Assembly (NCBI GenBank): GCA_964360145.1
Contig: CAYHWW010000187.1
Location: 1 to 6,259 of the forward strand
DNA from: CAYHWW01 sp964360145
GTDB taxonomy: Bacteria > Bdellovibrionota > UBA1018 > CAYHWW01
Direction of reading: 5' to 3'
Length of the DNA stretch: 6,259 nt
Shown here: piece by piece, positions 1 to 5,844 of the stretch
Layout of the letters: each line of letters starts with the position of its first letter
Numbering within the stretch: the stretch's first letter is position 1
The notes under the pieces: model-generated
What the model was told of the DNA's origin: nothing
Database searches by the model: none
Seen by the model: the letters and a program-made list of their open reading frames with translations, nothing else
Translations under genes and position numbers: made by a program

Positions 1-1019
1 TGGCGGTATACCTCCGCCTCGCTGGGCGAGAACTGCGCCCGAGCGGCGTCGAACTTGCGAGCGAACTCTTTATCAGCCAAGAGCGCGCTGTTGTTGTTAT
101 CCAGCGTGCTGTTGCTTTTGGAGAGCGCTGCGTTGCTCTCTGCCAGCGCCTTGCTGACTCCTTGTTCCGCATTGAGCTGGGATCTCTTAGTCTGCACTTC
201 GTTTTGCTCCCGCTCAAGCTTCAGCGCCATCTCTTCGGAAGGGACTTTCTTCCCGGATTTGGAGTCCCGGGTGATCTTCAGTGCATGGTCCGCATCGGCC
301 AAAGTTTTCCTGGCGCGGGCTTCGACGGCGTCGGAACTGTGGCGGTTGGCCGTGATGAAAGCTTCACTGTCCGCGACGCTCTTCTCGGCCATGGCAAGGC
401 TGCGGGGCGCGTAAGTCTTGGCGCCTTCGTCCTTGGCTTGTTTGATACGCTGCTTTGCCGTACCCAGCTGGCTTTCCTGGATGGCACGGAGCTCAAGGGC
501 AAGATAGGCGTCTTGCAGCTCGGTGCGTTTTTTGACGGCGGCTGCGAGGTTGTTGTTCTCGATGCCCGAGGTGACCGACTTCAGTTTGTCGTCAGTGTCT
601 TTGAAGTCAGCGGTGTAAAAACTCTCCGCCCCTGCCTTCAGCGCAGCTTTACGGGCCAGGGCGACATCCTCAATATTTTGGTGAGCGACTTGCGTAAACT
701 CATTGGCACTCCCCAGGTGGGCTCGGCCCTTGGCCACGTTGTGCAAGATGTCTTTGGGGTCATCCTGATTGCTGAGGCCCTTCCGGGCGTCCTCTAGGGC
801 GTCCCGTGCCTCTTTCATGTGGGAGGGGGACAGCACGTCCATCTGACCGTGCAGCGCTTCAGTGATGTCACCATCGAGCCGGGTGACCTCTTCCTGGGGG
901 TCTGCGGTGGCGGGGTATTCCTGGATGGTGGGCCCGTGGCTGCAGGCGGCAAGGGAGGTGAGCAGTGCGCCCATGAGATAATATTTCGAGGATTGGAGCG
1001 TGGTTGTCAGTGTTGTCAT
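1..1019 (-). CDS. Outer-membrane-type lipoprotein with triple helical repeat, probable OmpA-family protein (3' partial)
   Basis: This frame is open from an ATG at 1019 to the left edge (339 codons plus two bases). Residues 1-26 are a lipoprotein signal: K12, a hydrophobic stretch (residues 15-24) and the lipobox LAAC with C26 as the lipidated cysteine. The mature part is almost entirely charged, Ala-rich helix. About three repeats of ~69 residues start near residues 60, 129 and 198, with matching landmarks LSPSHMKEA, FYTADFKDT and YAPRSLAMA, resembling DUF4398-like segments. Residues 262-325 look like a coiled coil rich in Ser/Asn/Ala. The last visible residues (FSPSEAEVYR) resemble the linker that precedes the peptidoglycan-binding OmpA domain in DUF4398/OmpA lipoproteins, so such a domain probably lies outside the window (inference). 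No good ribosome-binding site precedes the ATG, and M16 is a less likely alternative start. It is divergent from the platform gene. A cell-envelope structural role is likely; the exact function is unknown. Confidence 0.82.
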   Translation of the reverse strand, partial: MTTLTTTLQSSKYYLMGALLTSLAACSHGPTIQEYPATADPQEEVTRLDGDITEALHGQMDVLSPSHMKEARDALEDARKGLSNQDDPKDILHNVAKGRAHLGSANEFTQVAHQNIEDVALARKAALKAGAESFYTADFKDTDDKLKSVTSGIENNNLAAAVKKRTELQDAYLALELRAIQESQLGTAKQRIKQAKDEGAKTYAPRSLAMAEKSVADSEAFITANRHSSDAVEARARKTLADADHALKITRDSKSGKKVPSEEMALKLEREQNEVQTKRSQLNAEQGVSKALAESNAALSKSNSTLDNNNSALLADKEFARKFDAARAQFSPSEAEVYR

Positions 1020-1200
1020 GTCCAAGCGTTGTGCAAGGAGCTTGCCACCGCGGCTACGCCGCCATCCCGTCGGTGAGCGATACCGAGTCTGACGCTGGGG
1101 CTCGTTGCCCCAGGCTCCCGTGATGGGCCGCACGAACTGCGGAGGTCGCCGGTCAGAATGCCTCGGTCTTTCGGCACGGCGATTGCTTTGCTGCGTGCCC
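1020..1200. other. Divergent intergenic region with three small dyads, no clear promoter
   Basis: This stretch separates the minus-strand lipoprotein from the plus-strand platform gene. It contains three consecutive inverted repeats within 64 bases: GCGGC-3-GCCGC (1050-1062), TCGGT-7-ACCGA (1070-1086) and CTGGGGC-5-GCCCCAG (1095-1113). I see no convincing -35/-10 pair on either strand and no T-run that would make any dyad a terminator. A GGAGG at 1141-1145 is the only good Shine-Dalgarno-like string, but it is not well placed for the platform gene. The platform frame is open back to a TTG at 1105, so part of this region could be coding. Confidence 0.5.
1095..1113. repeat. Perfect 7-bp inverted repeat (hairpin)
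   Basis: CTGGGGC and GCCCCAG pair perfectly around a five-base loop. No T-tract follows on either strand, so it is not a standard rho-independent terminator. It would sit in the leader of whichever divergent transcript covers it, and could be an operator or RNA stem. It also buries the possible TTG start at 1105, which argues against that start. Confidence 0.55.
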
Positions 1201-2091
1201 ATGGGTCGATTTACATACCAGTGGCGACGCGGTGAAACCGGTGGCCTTTCCCGGGCGGTGATGACCTGCTGCGCTCTTTCCGCCGGTGGAGCCACTGCCC
1301 GTGAGCTGCTGATCTATCTTGAGCGGGAGCCCTGCTGGACGAGTTGCGCGCCGGCGCTCATTCGTTGGCGTCAGTGGGTACAGGATGCCGTGATTTGTTC
1401 CCAGAGCAGCGGCGCGCCCCTTTCACCTTTGCTGAAAGAAGGGGCCCGGCTCATCCGTGGTGATGAGAAACGCCTGGGTCGGCTGAGAGGCGTGCAGGCC
1501 CAAGGGGCTTTTCAGGCAGCCGTGCTTTTGGTTCTGCCTTGGGCCGCCAGCGCCGCCGTGGGGGAGTGGGGATGGAACATGCTTTTTGCCGCGGGGATGA
1601 CCTTGCAGCTCATGGGATTGTGCGCCTACAGCCTGCTCATGGCCCGTGCGGCCCGTCCTCCACGGGGGGAGTGGGAATTTCTCCGGGTGTTGCTGCGAGG
1701 AGCGTGGCTTCGTGTTGTGGCGGGATCCTCTCTTTTGAGCGCTCTTTCTCAAAGCGCCGCCGGTGAGGAATCCAGCCCGGTAGGGAAACGATGGCGGCAG
1801 TGGGCTGAAAGCTTGACCACCGGAGGGCAGCCAGGGCCTTGGGACGGTTTCCCTGAAAGTGATCGTCTGGGCCATGCGTTGGAAATGCTCCATCTTCGGG
1901 GTGCGCCAGTGGCCGAAGCCCTGCTCAATTACCTCGATGATGTGGAGGCGAGGGGTGAAGCCCTCTGGGAGGAGCGCCTCGCATTGTTGCCCTATCAGGT
2001 GTCCTTGGTGATGTGTTTTCTCTTTGGTCCCGCTCTTTTCCTCATGGTGTTCTCGTCTTTATGGCTAAAAACCTCTCTTCTGATGCAGTAA
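1201..2091 (+). CDS. Inner-membrane platform protein, T2SS-F/TadB/TadC-like
   Basis: The 296-residue protein has two helical cytoplasmic-type bundles and about three membrane helices. The first bundle (about residues 15-100) carries the typical pattern ALSAGGATARELL ... SGAPLSPLLKEGARLIR. Membrane helices follow at about 103-120 and 126-147. A second bundle (about 155-262) repeats the theme with LRGAPVAEALLNYLDD, and a last helix lies at about 265-288 after LLPYQ. Bundle-TM-TM-bundle-TM is the GspF/PilC topology, while the motifs look Tad-like. Such proteins anchor the pilus or pseudopilus assembly base and contact the ATPase, here probably the FHA-CpaF protein encoded convergently. The ATG at 1201 was chosen because the first bundle begins soon after it. 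The frame is open upstream to TTG 1105 and ATG 1123, and GTG 1258/ATG 1261 are possible; none has a good ribosome-binding site. At 296 residues it is shorter than the ~400 of GspF/PilC. Family assignment rests on motif and topology reading only. Confidence 0.72.
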   Translation: MGRFTYQWRRGETGGLSRAVMTCCALSAGGATARELLIYLEREPCWTSCAPALIRWRQWVQDAVICSQSSGAPLSPLLKEGARLIRGDEKRLGRLRGVQAQGAFQAAVLLVLPWAASAAVGEWGWNMLFAAGMTLQLMGLCAYSLLMARAARPPRGEWEFLRVLLRGAWLRVVAGSSLLSALSQSAAGEESSPVGKRWRQWAESLTTGGQPGPWDGFPESDRLGHALEMLHLRGAPVAEALLNYLDDVEARGEALWEERLALLPYQVSLVMCFLFGPALFLMVFSSLWLKTSLLMQ

Positions 2092-2369
2092 CCTGGGATG
2101 ATGTGGCCCTTTGGCATCAGCCCCACCGCGTGCGGCGCCGCCGCATCGTCATGGCTGTAGTGGCTGTTACCGTACTGCTCCTCGGAGCACTGCCATTCAT
2201 TGGTACCAGTGCACCGACGTCAGTGCCCCTTCAGGCAAGTCGACAGAAAAGAGTCAAGGTCGCGGAGCGCCGCAATCTTTGCCAGACGCTTTCCACCTGG
2301 GCAGACCCCCGGGGCGTTGCGGTCAGTGATTCCCTCAAAAAGGCCTGTGCCCCAACTCCTGGGCGATGA
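2061..2369 (+). CDS. Small single-pass membrane protein, unknown function
   Basis: This encodes 102 residues from an ATG at 2061, overlapping the end of the platform gene by 31 bases in another frame. That suggests translational coupling. Residues 1-28 are polar and end in a basic cluster (RVRRRR). Residues 29-47 form one hydrophobic helix. The remaining ~55 residues are basic and include two cysteines (C74, C96). By the positive-inside rule the N-terminus is cytoplasmic and the tail periplasmic, where the cysteines could pair (inference). I do not recognise a family. Its position suggests an accessory part of the secretion machine. An in-frame ATG at 2013 and a GTG at 2103 are alternative starts, and none has a clear Shine-Dalgarno sequence. 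Its last 35 bases overlap the kinase gene on the other strand, so a chance ORF is not fully excluded. The clean membrane-anchor layout and close fit behind the platform gene favour a real gene. Confidence 0.6.
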   Translation: MAKNLSSDAVTWDDVALWHQPHRVRRRRIVMAVVAVTVLLLGALPFIGTSAPTSVPLQASRQKRVKVAERRNLCQTLSTWADPRGVAVSDSLKKACAPTPGR

Positions 2370-2835
2370 GCTGGGCCGCAGCGGCATCGTGCTCCACGCA
2401 TTTACTGCGGTGGGCAAGAGAGGGCGGGACATAGCGCGGGGTGCCTTCGCGGCTTTTGAGATTTAACACCCAGTCCACGGCAATGAGCCGGGGTGCCATG
2501 CTCCTTTCGCTGACAACGAGGATATTATTCGGGGACAGGTCACCGTGGATGAATCCCTTTGTTTGCCAAAATTCCGTGAGGGCGAGGAGTTTTTGCGCCA
2601 GCTGGATGCGGCGCAAAGGGTGGGCATGGGCTGCTACTTGGGAAAGACTGGGCCAGGGTAGCCAGTCCTGTTCGGTGATGAGGGCCCAGCCAGCGCCATC
2701 AGGCACGGCGGACCAAGCCCGCAGGGGATGTACGCCGGGCAGGGGGCGCATGCGCACATCTTCCAGGCGCCCATGGATATGGGGCCAATCCCTGGCCTTG
2801 ATCCAGTGGGCTTTAGTGAAGCAGTGATCCTTCAT
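2335..2835 (-). CDS. Short Ser/Thr protein kinase-like protein (truncated Hanks-type fold)
   Basis: This encodes 166 residues. The catalytic loop is complete: HGDLSPNN at 97-104, with D99 as catalytic base and N104 as metal ligand. It is followed by AVDW at 119-122, where D121 takes the place of the DFG aspartate, and GTPRYVPPS at 131-139, corresponding to the activation-segment GTPxYxAPE with APE changed to PPS. HDAAAAQLIAQELGHRPF resembles subdomain IX (usually SDxxxLGxxLxELLxGxxPF). The glycine-rich loop is absent; WIKAR (11-15) could hold the beta-3 lysine and ALITE (51-55) the hinge. The rest of the C-lobe is missing, so the protein is well below the usual ~260 residues. Its ATG overlaps the ATPase stop as ATGA, with GAGGG five bases upstream, so it is translated with the ATPase. 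Beside an FHA domain, a role in phosphorylating or regulating the secretion system is likely. Activity is uncertain and a pseudokinase is possible. Confidence 0.75.
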   Translation of the reverse strand: MKDHCFTKAHWIKARDWPHIHGRLEDVRMRPLPGVHPLRAWSAVPDGAGWALITEQDWLPWPSLSQVAAHAHPLRRIQLAQKLLALTEFWQTKGFIHGDLSPNNILVVSERSMAPRLIAVDWVLNLKSREGTPRYVPPSLAHRSKCVEHDAAAAQLIAQELGHRPF

Positions 2836-4322
2836 GAGTGCCCTCGTTGGTAGAGAAGATTATCGGGGGCGTGGGGATCGTTACTGATCTCCAAAATGGA
2901 GGCCACGCGGCGGGCACCGCCGAGATCCCGATCCACTTGAACAACAAGTTGAATGGCGCCCCTCACCCAGCGTTGCACCGCGGGTAGTGTGAGGGCACCG
3001 TCGGCCAATAGGGCTAGGAGCTCCAGGCGAGGCAGTGCATCTTTGGCGGAATTAGCGTGAATGGTGGTGAGGCTGCCCGGGTGCCCTGTGTTCATCGCCT
3101 GCAGCATGTCGAGCACTTCCGCGCCCCGGCACTCGCCCACGATGATGCGATCTGGCCGCAGGCGCAAAGAGGCTCGCACCAGATCCCTGATGGTGATGCC
3201 GCCGGCACCGTCGCCGTTGGCCACCCGGGCTTGAAGCCGCAGGGCATGGTCGTGGGCAATGCGCAGTTCCATGACGTCTTCGGCAGTGACGATGCGCTCA
3301 CCCGGGGATACGAAGCGCGTGAGAAAGCCCAAGAGCGTTGTTTTCCCGGAAGACGTACCGCCGCTCACCAGGATGTTTTTTCGCGCCGTTACCGCGCTTT
3401 TTAGAATCTCAAGTGCCGCCGCTTCCATCCAGCCGCTTTCCACGGCCCAGCGCTCGTCGGGTGGTGTCCGTGGAAAGCGGCGGATGGCCACCGCGGCGTG
3501 CTGAGGCGTGAGTGGGGCAAGCACGGCTTGAAGGCGGCTGCCATCAGGTAAGGATCCTTCGCCCAGAGGATGGAGAAGGTCGAGGCGAGCGTTGGACTTT
3601 TCGCAAAGCCGTCGTACCCAGGCCATATAAGTGTCAGAGCTGTGAAACTTCTTTTCCAGGCGTTGTAGGCCTGCTCCCCGTTCCACGAAAAGCTCCCCGG
3701 GGCCGTTGGCCAGCACTTCCAGCGTATCCAGGGACGACAGAGCTTCGGTGAGGGGCCCATCACCGAGCAGTTCGAGAGCCGCAGTGCGGGCCAGTGAGCG
3801 GGCCCGTGAGGGGTCCAGGGATCGTTCCCATCCACCGCTCTCCAGCCACAGGCGCAGGCGATCTTCATAGGCAGTGGCGGTTTCCCCTGGTTGAGGCGCG
3901 GCCTCTTCAGGGTGGCGCAAAAGGTAGTCGATGAGTCTGCGATGCTCATCGGGCTCAGAAGCGGCAATCAAGGGGGTACTTGTGACTTTGAGGCGGAAGG
4001 GCCCCAGGCAGAGACTGTCCCCCTCAAGTAGCGCCACTCTCTCGCCCGCTGAGAGCATGCGACGGATGCCTGCTCTCGCCAACGCAGAGCCGTTGAGGCT
4101 GCCTGCATCTTCGTACTGGGCAAGAGTGGCGCCGCTGCTGACATCAGGGACAGAAAGCGTGCCGTGGCGCCGGGACACCGTGGGATAGAGCAGGGGGATG
4201 GCGCAGGACTTACTGTTGCCAAGCTCATGGAGGCCGGGCCCCAGGTCCAGTGTGCGTACGGACTCTCCGTCACTGGTGATGGTGATGGTGATGCGCAGGG
4301 CGGGTTTCCCAGTGCTTTCCAT
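2832..4322 (-). CDS. cpaF: FHA-domain CpaF/TadA-type secretion ATPase
   Basis: This 496-residue protein starts at the ATG at 4322, one base after the secretin stop (TGAcATG), with GGAAAG six bases upstream. Residues ~10-113 form an FHA domain: LGNSKSC (34-40), SRRH (50-53) and LNG (76-78) are its phosphothreonine-recognition landmarks. Residues ~120-300 are the CpaF N-terminal region, including LEVLANGPGELFVERG. The ATPase core has Walker A GGTSSGKTT (321-329), an Asp box GERIVTAEDVMEL (341-353), Walker B RPDRIIVGECRG (389-400) and a His box GHPGSLTTIHAN (413-424). It should be a cytoplasmic hexameric ATPase that powers pilus or pseudopilus assembly through the inner-membrane platform protein. 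FHA-CpaF fusions are known in several bacterial lineages. In the FHA domain the usual Arg after the first Gly is Asn (N36). All key ATPase residues appear intact. Extending the frame upstream to 4562 only covers secretin-coding DNA. GspE-type ATPases are less likely given the Tad-like secretin. Confidence 0.93.
   Translation of the reverse strand: MESTGKPALRITITITSDGESVRTLDLGPGLHELGNSKSCAIPLLYPTVSRRHGTLSVPDVSSGATLAQYEDAGSLNGSALARAGIRRMLSAGERVALLEGDSLCLGPFRLKVTSTPLIAASEPDEHRRLIDYLLRHPEEAAPQPGETATAYEDRLRLWLESGGWERSLDPSRARSLARTAALELLGDGPLTEALSSLDTLEVLANGPGELFVERGAGLQRLEKKFHSSDTYMAWVRRLCEKSNARLDLLHPLGEGSLPDGSRLQAVLAPLTPQHAAVAIRRFPRTPPDERWAVESGWMEAAALEILKSAVTARKNILVSGGTSSGKTTLLGFLTRFVSPGERIVTAEDVMELRIAHDHALRLQARVANGDGAGGITIRDLVRASLRLRPDRIIVGECRGAEVLDMLQAMNTGHPGSLTTIHANSAKDALPRLELLALLADGALTLPAVQRWVRGAIQLVVQVDRDLGGARRVASILEISNDPHAPDNLLYQRGHS
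4276..4293. repeat. Three tandem copies of a 6-bp unit inside the ATPase gene
   Basis: GTGATG occurs three times head to tail on the plus strand. On the coding (minus) strand it gives the alternating Ile-Thr run at residues ~11-16 of the ATPase, the first beta strand of the FHA domain. Gain or loss of a unit would add or remove an Ile-Thr pair without a frameshift. Confidence 0.6.
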
Positions 4323-4323
4323 G

Positions 4324-5682
4324 TCAGTCTTTCCAGGACCAGGAGGTGTCCGCATCGATGCGCCCCGTGCCCTGCAAGGGCAGCTGGGTCCGCACCGCCT
4401 GGAGGCTCGGCATGAGAGCGATGAGAAGCTCGCTTTCCTCATTGCGAAAATTCCGGGATTTGAAGAGTTCCCCCAAGATAGGGATATCCCCCAGGATGGG
4501 CATCTTCTCCACATCCTTGGAGTTTGAGGCCTGGAAGAGCCCTGTGAGCAGCACGGCTTCACCCTCCACGGCGTCGATCTCGGTGTTCAGGCGATTGGTC
4601 CGCAGGCCTGGCGTGCCCCCGGCGCCGGTGGCGGAATCCAGCTGGCTTGATTCCGTTTCCAGCTTGGTGCGGATGGAGCGCCCCGCGATGCCGAGCACCT
4701 GGATTTTGAGGCGCAGGCCGTAGTGTTTCCACACCAAGCGGTTTTCAAAATGTTCCGTGAGGCGGATGGGGATTTCGCCCCCCGCGGAGAGCTCTGCCGT
4801 GGATCCCAGCTTCACCGCCACCATTGGTTCCGCCAACACCCGGGCGAGGCCATGGGTAGAGAGGTGTTTCAGGGTCGCGTCCCAGTTTGCGCCCCAGCTC
4901 AGACCACCGGCCCCCAGCCGTGCGAAACTAGCAGCGCCGGTGGGCCAGCTTAAGCCCAGTTCCCGGTGCGCACGGCGGCTCAATTCCAGCATGGAAACCC
5001 GCACGGTGACGGTGGGTTCGAGGCGGAGGGGGATGGGCAGGCGATTTTCCACGGTGGGGAGCAGTGGCCGCACGGATTCAAAGGCCTGCTCCACTTCGAT
5101 GGGGTGAGCCACGCTGCCATAGAGAAAAAATTTGTGGCCAGCAGCGGCGATTTCCACACCGGTAAGGTTTTGTGACCGCAGAGTAGAGAGCGATTGCTCC
5201 ATGAGACTTGCCTTGATTCCCGGTGCCAGCACTGCGCGGATTTCCACCAGGTCAGGGGCTTGGCACATGAAGCGCAGGGCTGCTTGATAGGCCCGTCGGT
5301 TGGGGATTTCCCCTTCGAGGGTCCATTTGTCGCCGGTTTTTACGACCCGGAGGCTTTTCCATTGTTTGAGCTCGGGGGGAGGCTGAAGGGCCCCTTGAGC
5401 GGGGCGGCTACCCTCGTCGGGAGCTGAAACAATGAGAGGAATTTCATAGGTTTCCTTGTCTGTACGCGCTTCTAAATGCGCTTTTCCCGCCTTCAAGGCA
5501 TGGAGTTTGAGACCCTCCGGGCTATCCTCTCCCCGGGCCACATCTGGGGGGGTAATCGTGAAGGAACGAGGGGCAAGCCCATCCAGAGGATAGGTCTGGC
5601 CCACGGAGAGGTGCAGTGGAGGAAGCGGGGTTGAGGCCCACGCGGAAGTAAAAACCAAGGTGGCAAAGAAAAGAGTTCGCAT
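4324..5682 (-). CDS. cpaC: Secretin of Tad/type IVb pilus-like system (CpaC/RcpA family)
   Basis: This 452-residue protein forms the outer-membrane channel of the system. Residues 1-16 are a Sec signal peptide with an AWA cleavage site. Residues ~23-86 match the CpaC N-terminal pilus-assembly domain (VGQTYPL ... LKLHALKAGKAHLEAR). Two BON-like segments follow at ~118-150 (KWTLEGEIPNRRAYQAALR) and ~183-213 (HKFFLYGSVAHPIEVEQAF). The secretin domain spans ~220-428. It includes VRVSMLELSRRAHRELGLSW, the wall-strand signature ARVLAEPMVAVKLGSTAELS with GGEIPI after it, and the terminal EGEAVLLTGLF and MPILGDIPILGELFKSR ... ELLIALMP. It is the first gene of a tight minus-strand operon with the ATPase and kinase. 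The ATG at 5682 has only a weak AAGG seven bases upstream, but the signal peptide fixes this start. No pilotin-type S-domain is evident. Length is in the normal CpaC range. Confidence 0.92.
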   Translation of the reverse strand: MRTLFFATLVFTSAWASTPLPPLHLSVGQTYPLDGLAPRSFTITPPDVARGEDSPEGLKLHALKAGKAHLEARTDKETYEIPLIVSAPDEGSRPAQGALQPPPELKQWKSLRVVKTGDKWTLEGEIPNRRAYQAALRFMCQAPDLVEIRAVLAPGIKASLMEQSLSTLRSQNLTGVEIAAAGHKFFLYGSVAHPIEVEQAFESVRPLLPTVENRLPIPLRLEPTVTVRVSMLELSRRAHRELGLSWPTGAASFARLGAGGLSWGANWDATLKHLSTHGLARVLAEPMVAVKLGSTAELSAGGEIPIRLTEHFENRLVWKHYGLRLKIQVLGIAGRSIRTKLETESSQLDSATGAGGTPGLRTNRLNTEIDAVEGEAVLLTGLFQASNSKDVEKMPILGDIPILGELFKSRNFRNEESELLIALMPSLQAVRTQLPLQGTGRIDADTSWSWKD

Positions 5683-5718
5683 GGGGTGGCCTTAAGCAAA
5701 GCCAGTGCCACCACCACT

Positions 5719-5740
5719 GCCTGTCTTAACGAAGTCAGGC
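5719..5740. repeat. 22-bp near-perfect palindrome, possible operator
   Basis: GCCTGTCTT and AAGTCAGGC pair around AACG with a single T-T mismatch. It lies 42 bases downstream (in the transcribed sense) from nothing that looks like a gene end and 36 bases before the secretin start, so it is not a gene-end terminator and no T-run follows on either strand. Its position 5' of the secretin gene and upstream of the plus promoter fits a repressor or activator site, or a leader hairpin of the secretin transcript. Confidence 0.45.
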
Positions 5741-5769
5741 GGAAAAATCCCCCGCGAACTTTTCGGGAA

Positions 5770-5798
5770 TTGACACTGTTTCTGGCGAAACGTAAGGT
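5770..5798 (+). promoter_or_regulatory. Sigma70-type promoter for basic-protein/metK operon
   Basis: A perfect -35 TTGACA (5770-5775) is followed by a 17-base spacer and -10 TAAGGT (5793-5798), which keeps the critical T, A and final T of TATAAT. The predicted transcript begins near 5805, about 40 bases before the first start codon. The strong -35 with ideal spacing fits high constitutive expression of a housekeeping operon. Confidence 0.7.
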
Positions 5799-5833
5799 CT
5801 GCCTCTCAGTCGTCAGATTATTATAGTTATAGA

Positions 5834-5839
5834 GAGAGG
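5834..5839 (+). promoter_or_regulatory. Ribosome binding site of the 41-residue gene
   Basis: GAGAGG lies five bases before the ATG at 5845. This good match and spacing is a main reason for accepting this very short ORF as a gene. Confidence 0.7.
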
Positions 5840-5844
5840 CATTC

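Larger units (their letters stand above)
5683..5844. promoter_or_regulatory. Divergent control region between secretin operon and basic-protein/metK operon
   Basis: These 162 bases hold the upstream signals of both operons. The plus-strand promoter is at 5770-5798. The leader side of the secretin gene carries a near-palindrome at 5719-5740 and a smaller CAGTG-7-CACTG dyad at 5703-5719. I could not identify a convincing minus-strand -35/-10 pair. With the predicted plus-strand start near 5805, the leader is only about 40 bases, too short for a SAM riboswitch before metK. Confidence 0.55.

Noticed and set aside
162..797. 211-codon open frame on the plus strand, plus another at 819-1076
   Set aside because: Both lie wholly inside the minus-strand lipoprotein, which has a lipobox and repeat structure. 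The plus-strand translations show no recognisable domain and have odd composition.
1158..1235. 25-codon ORF beginning at ATG 1158, preceded by GGAGG at 1141
   Set aside because: The spacing of 12 bases is long, the peptide shows no feature, and it overlaps the start of the platform gene. A leader peptide cannot be excluded but has no support.
1423..1893. 156-codon minus-strand open frame opposite the platform gene
   Set aside because: It is a shadow of the plus-strand frame with its bundle and membrane pattern. Its translation is rich in Pro, Gly and Arg with no domain.
2176..2189. TGCTCC-TC-GGAGCA inverted repeat as a terminator of the kinase operon
   Set aside because: The two-base loop is too tight, no T-run follows on either strand, and it lies within the coding sequence of the small membrane protein.
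4276..4293. The minus strand reads as alternating CAT/CAC triplets, like a hexahistidine tag
   Set aside because: The real reading frame is shifted and gives Ile-Thr repeats in the first strand of the FHA domain. It is a natural hexamer repeat, not an engineered tag.
4323..4562. 80-codon upstream extension of the ATPase frame
   Set aside because: It lies within the well-conserved end of the secretin gene and its translation is low-complexity. The ATG at 4322, directly after the secretin stop, is the natural start.
5799..5844. SAM riboswitch before metK
   Set aside because: The leader between the predicted start of transcription and the first gene is only about 40 bases, with no SAM-riboswitch-like stems. 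No expression platform is visible.
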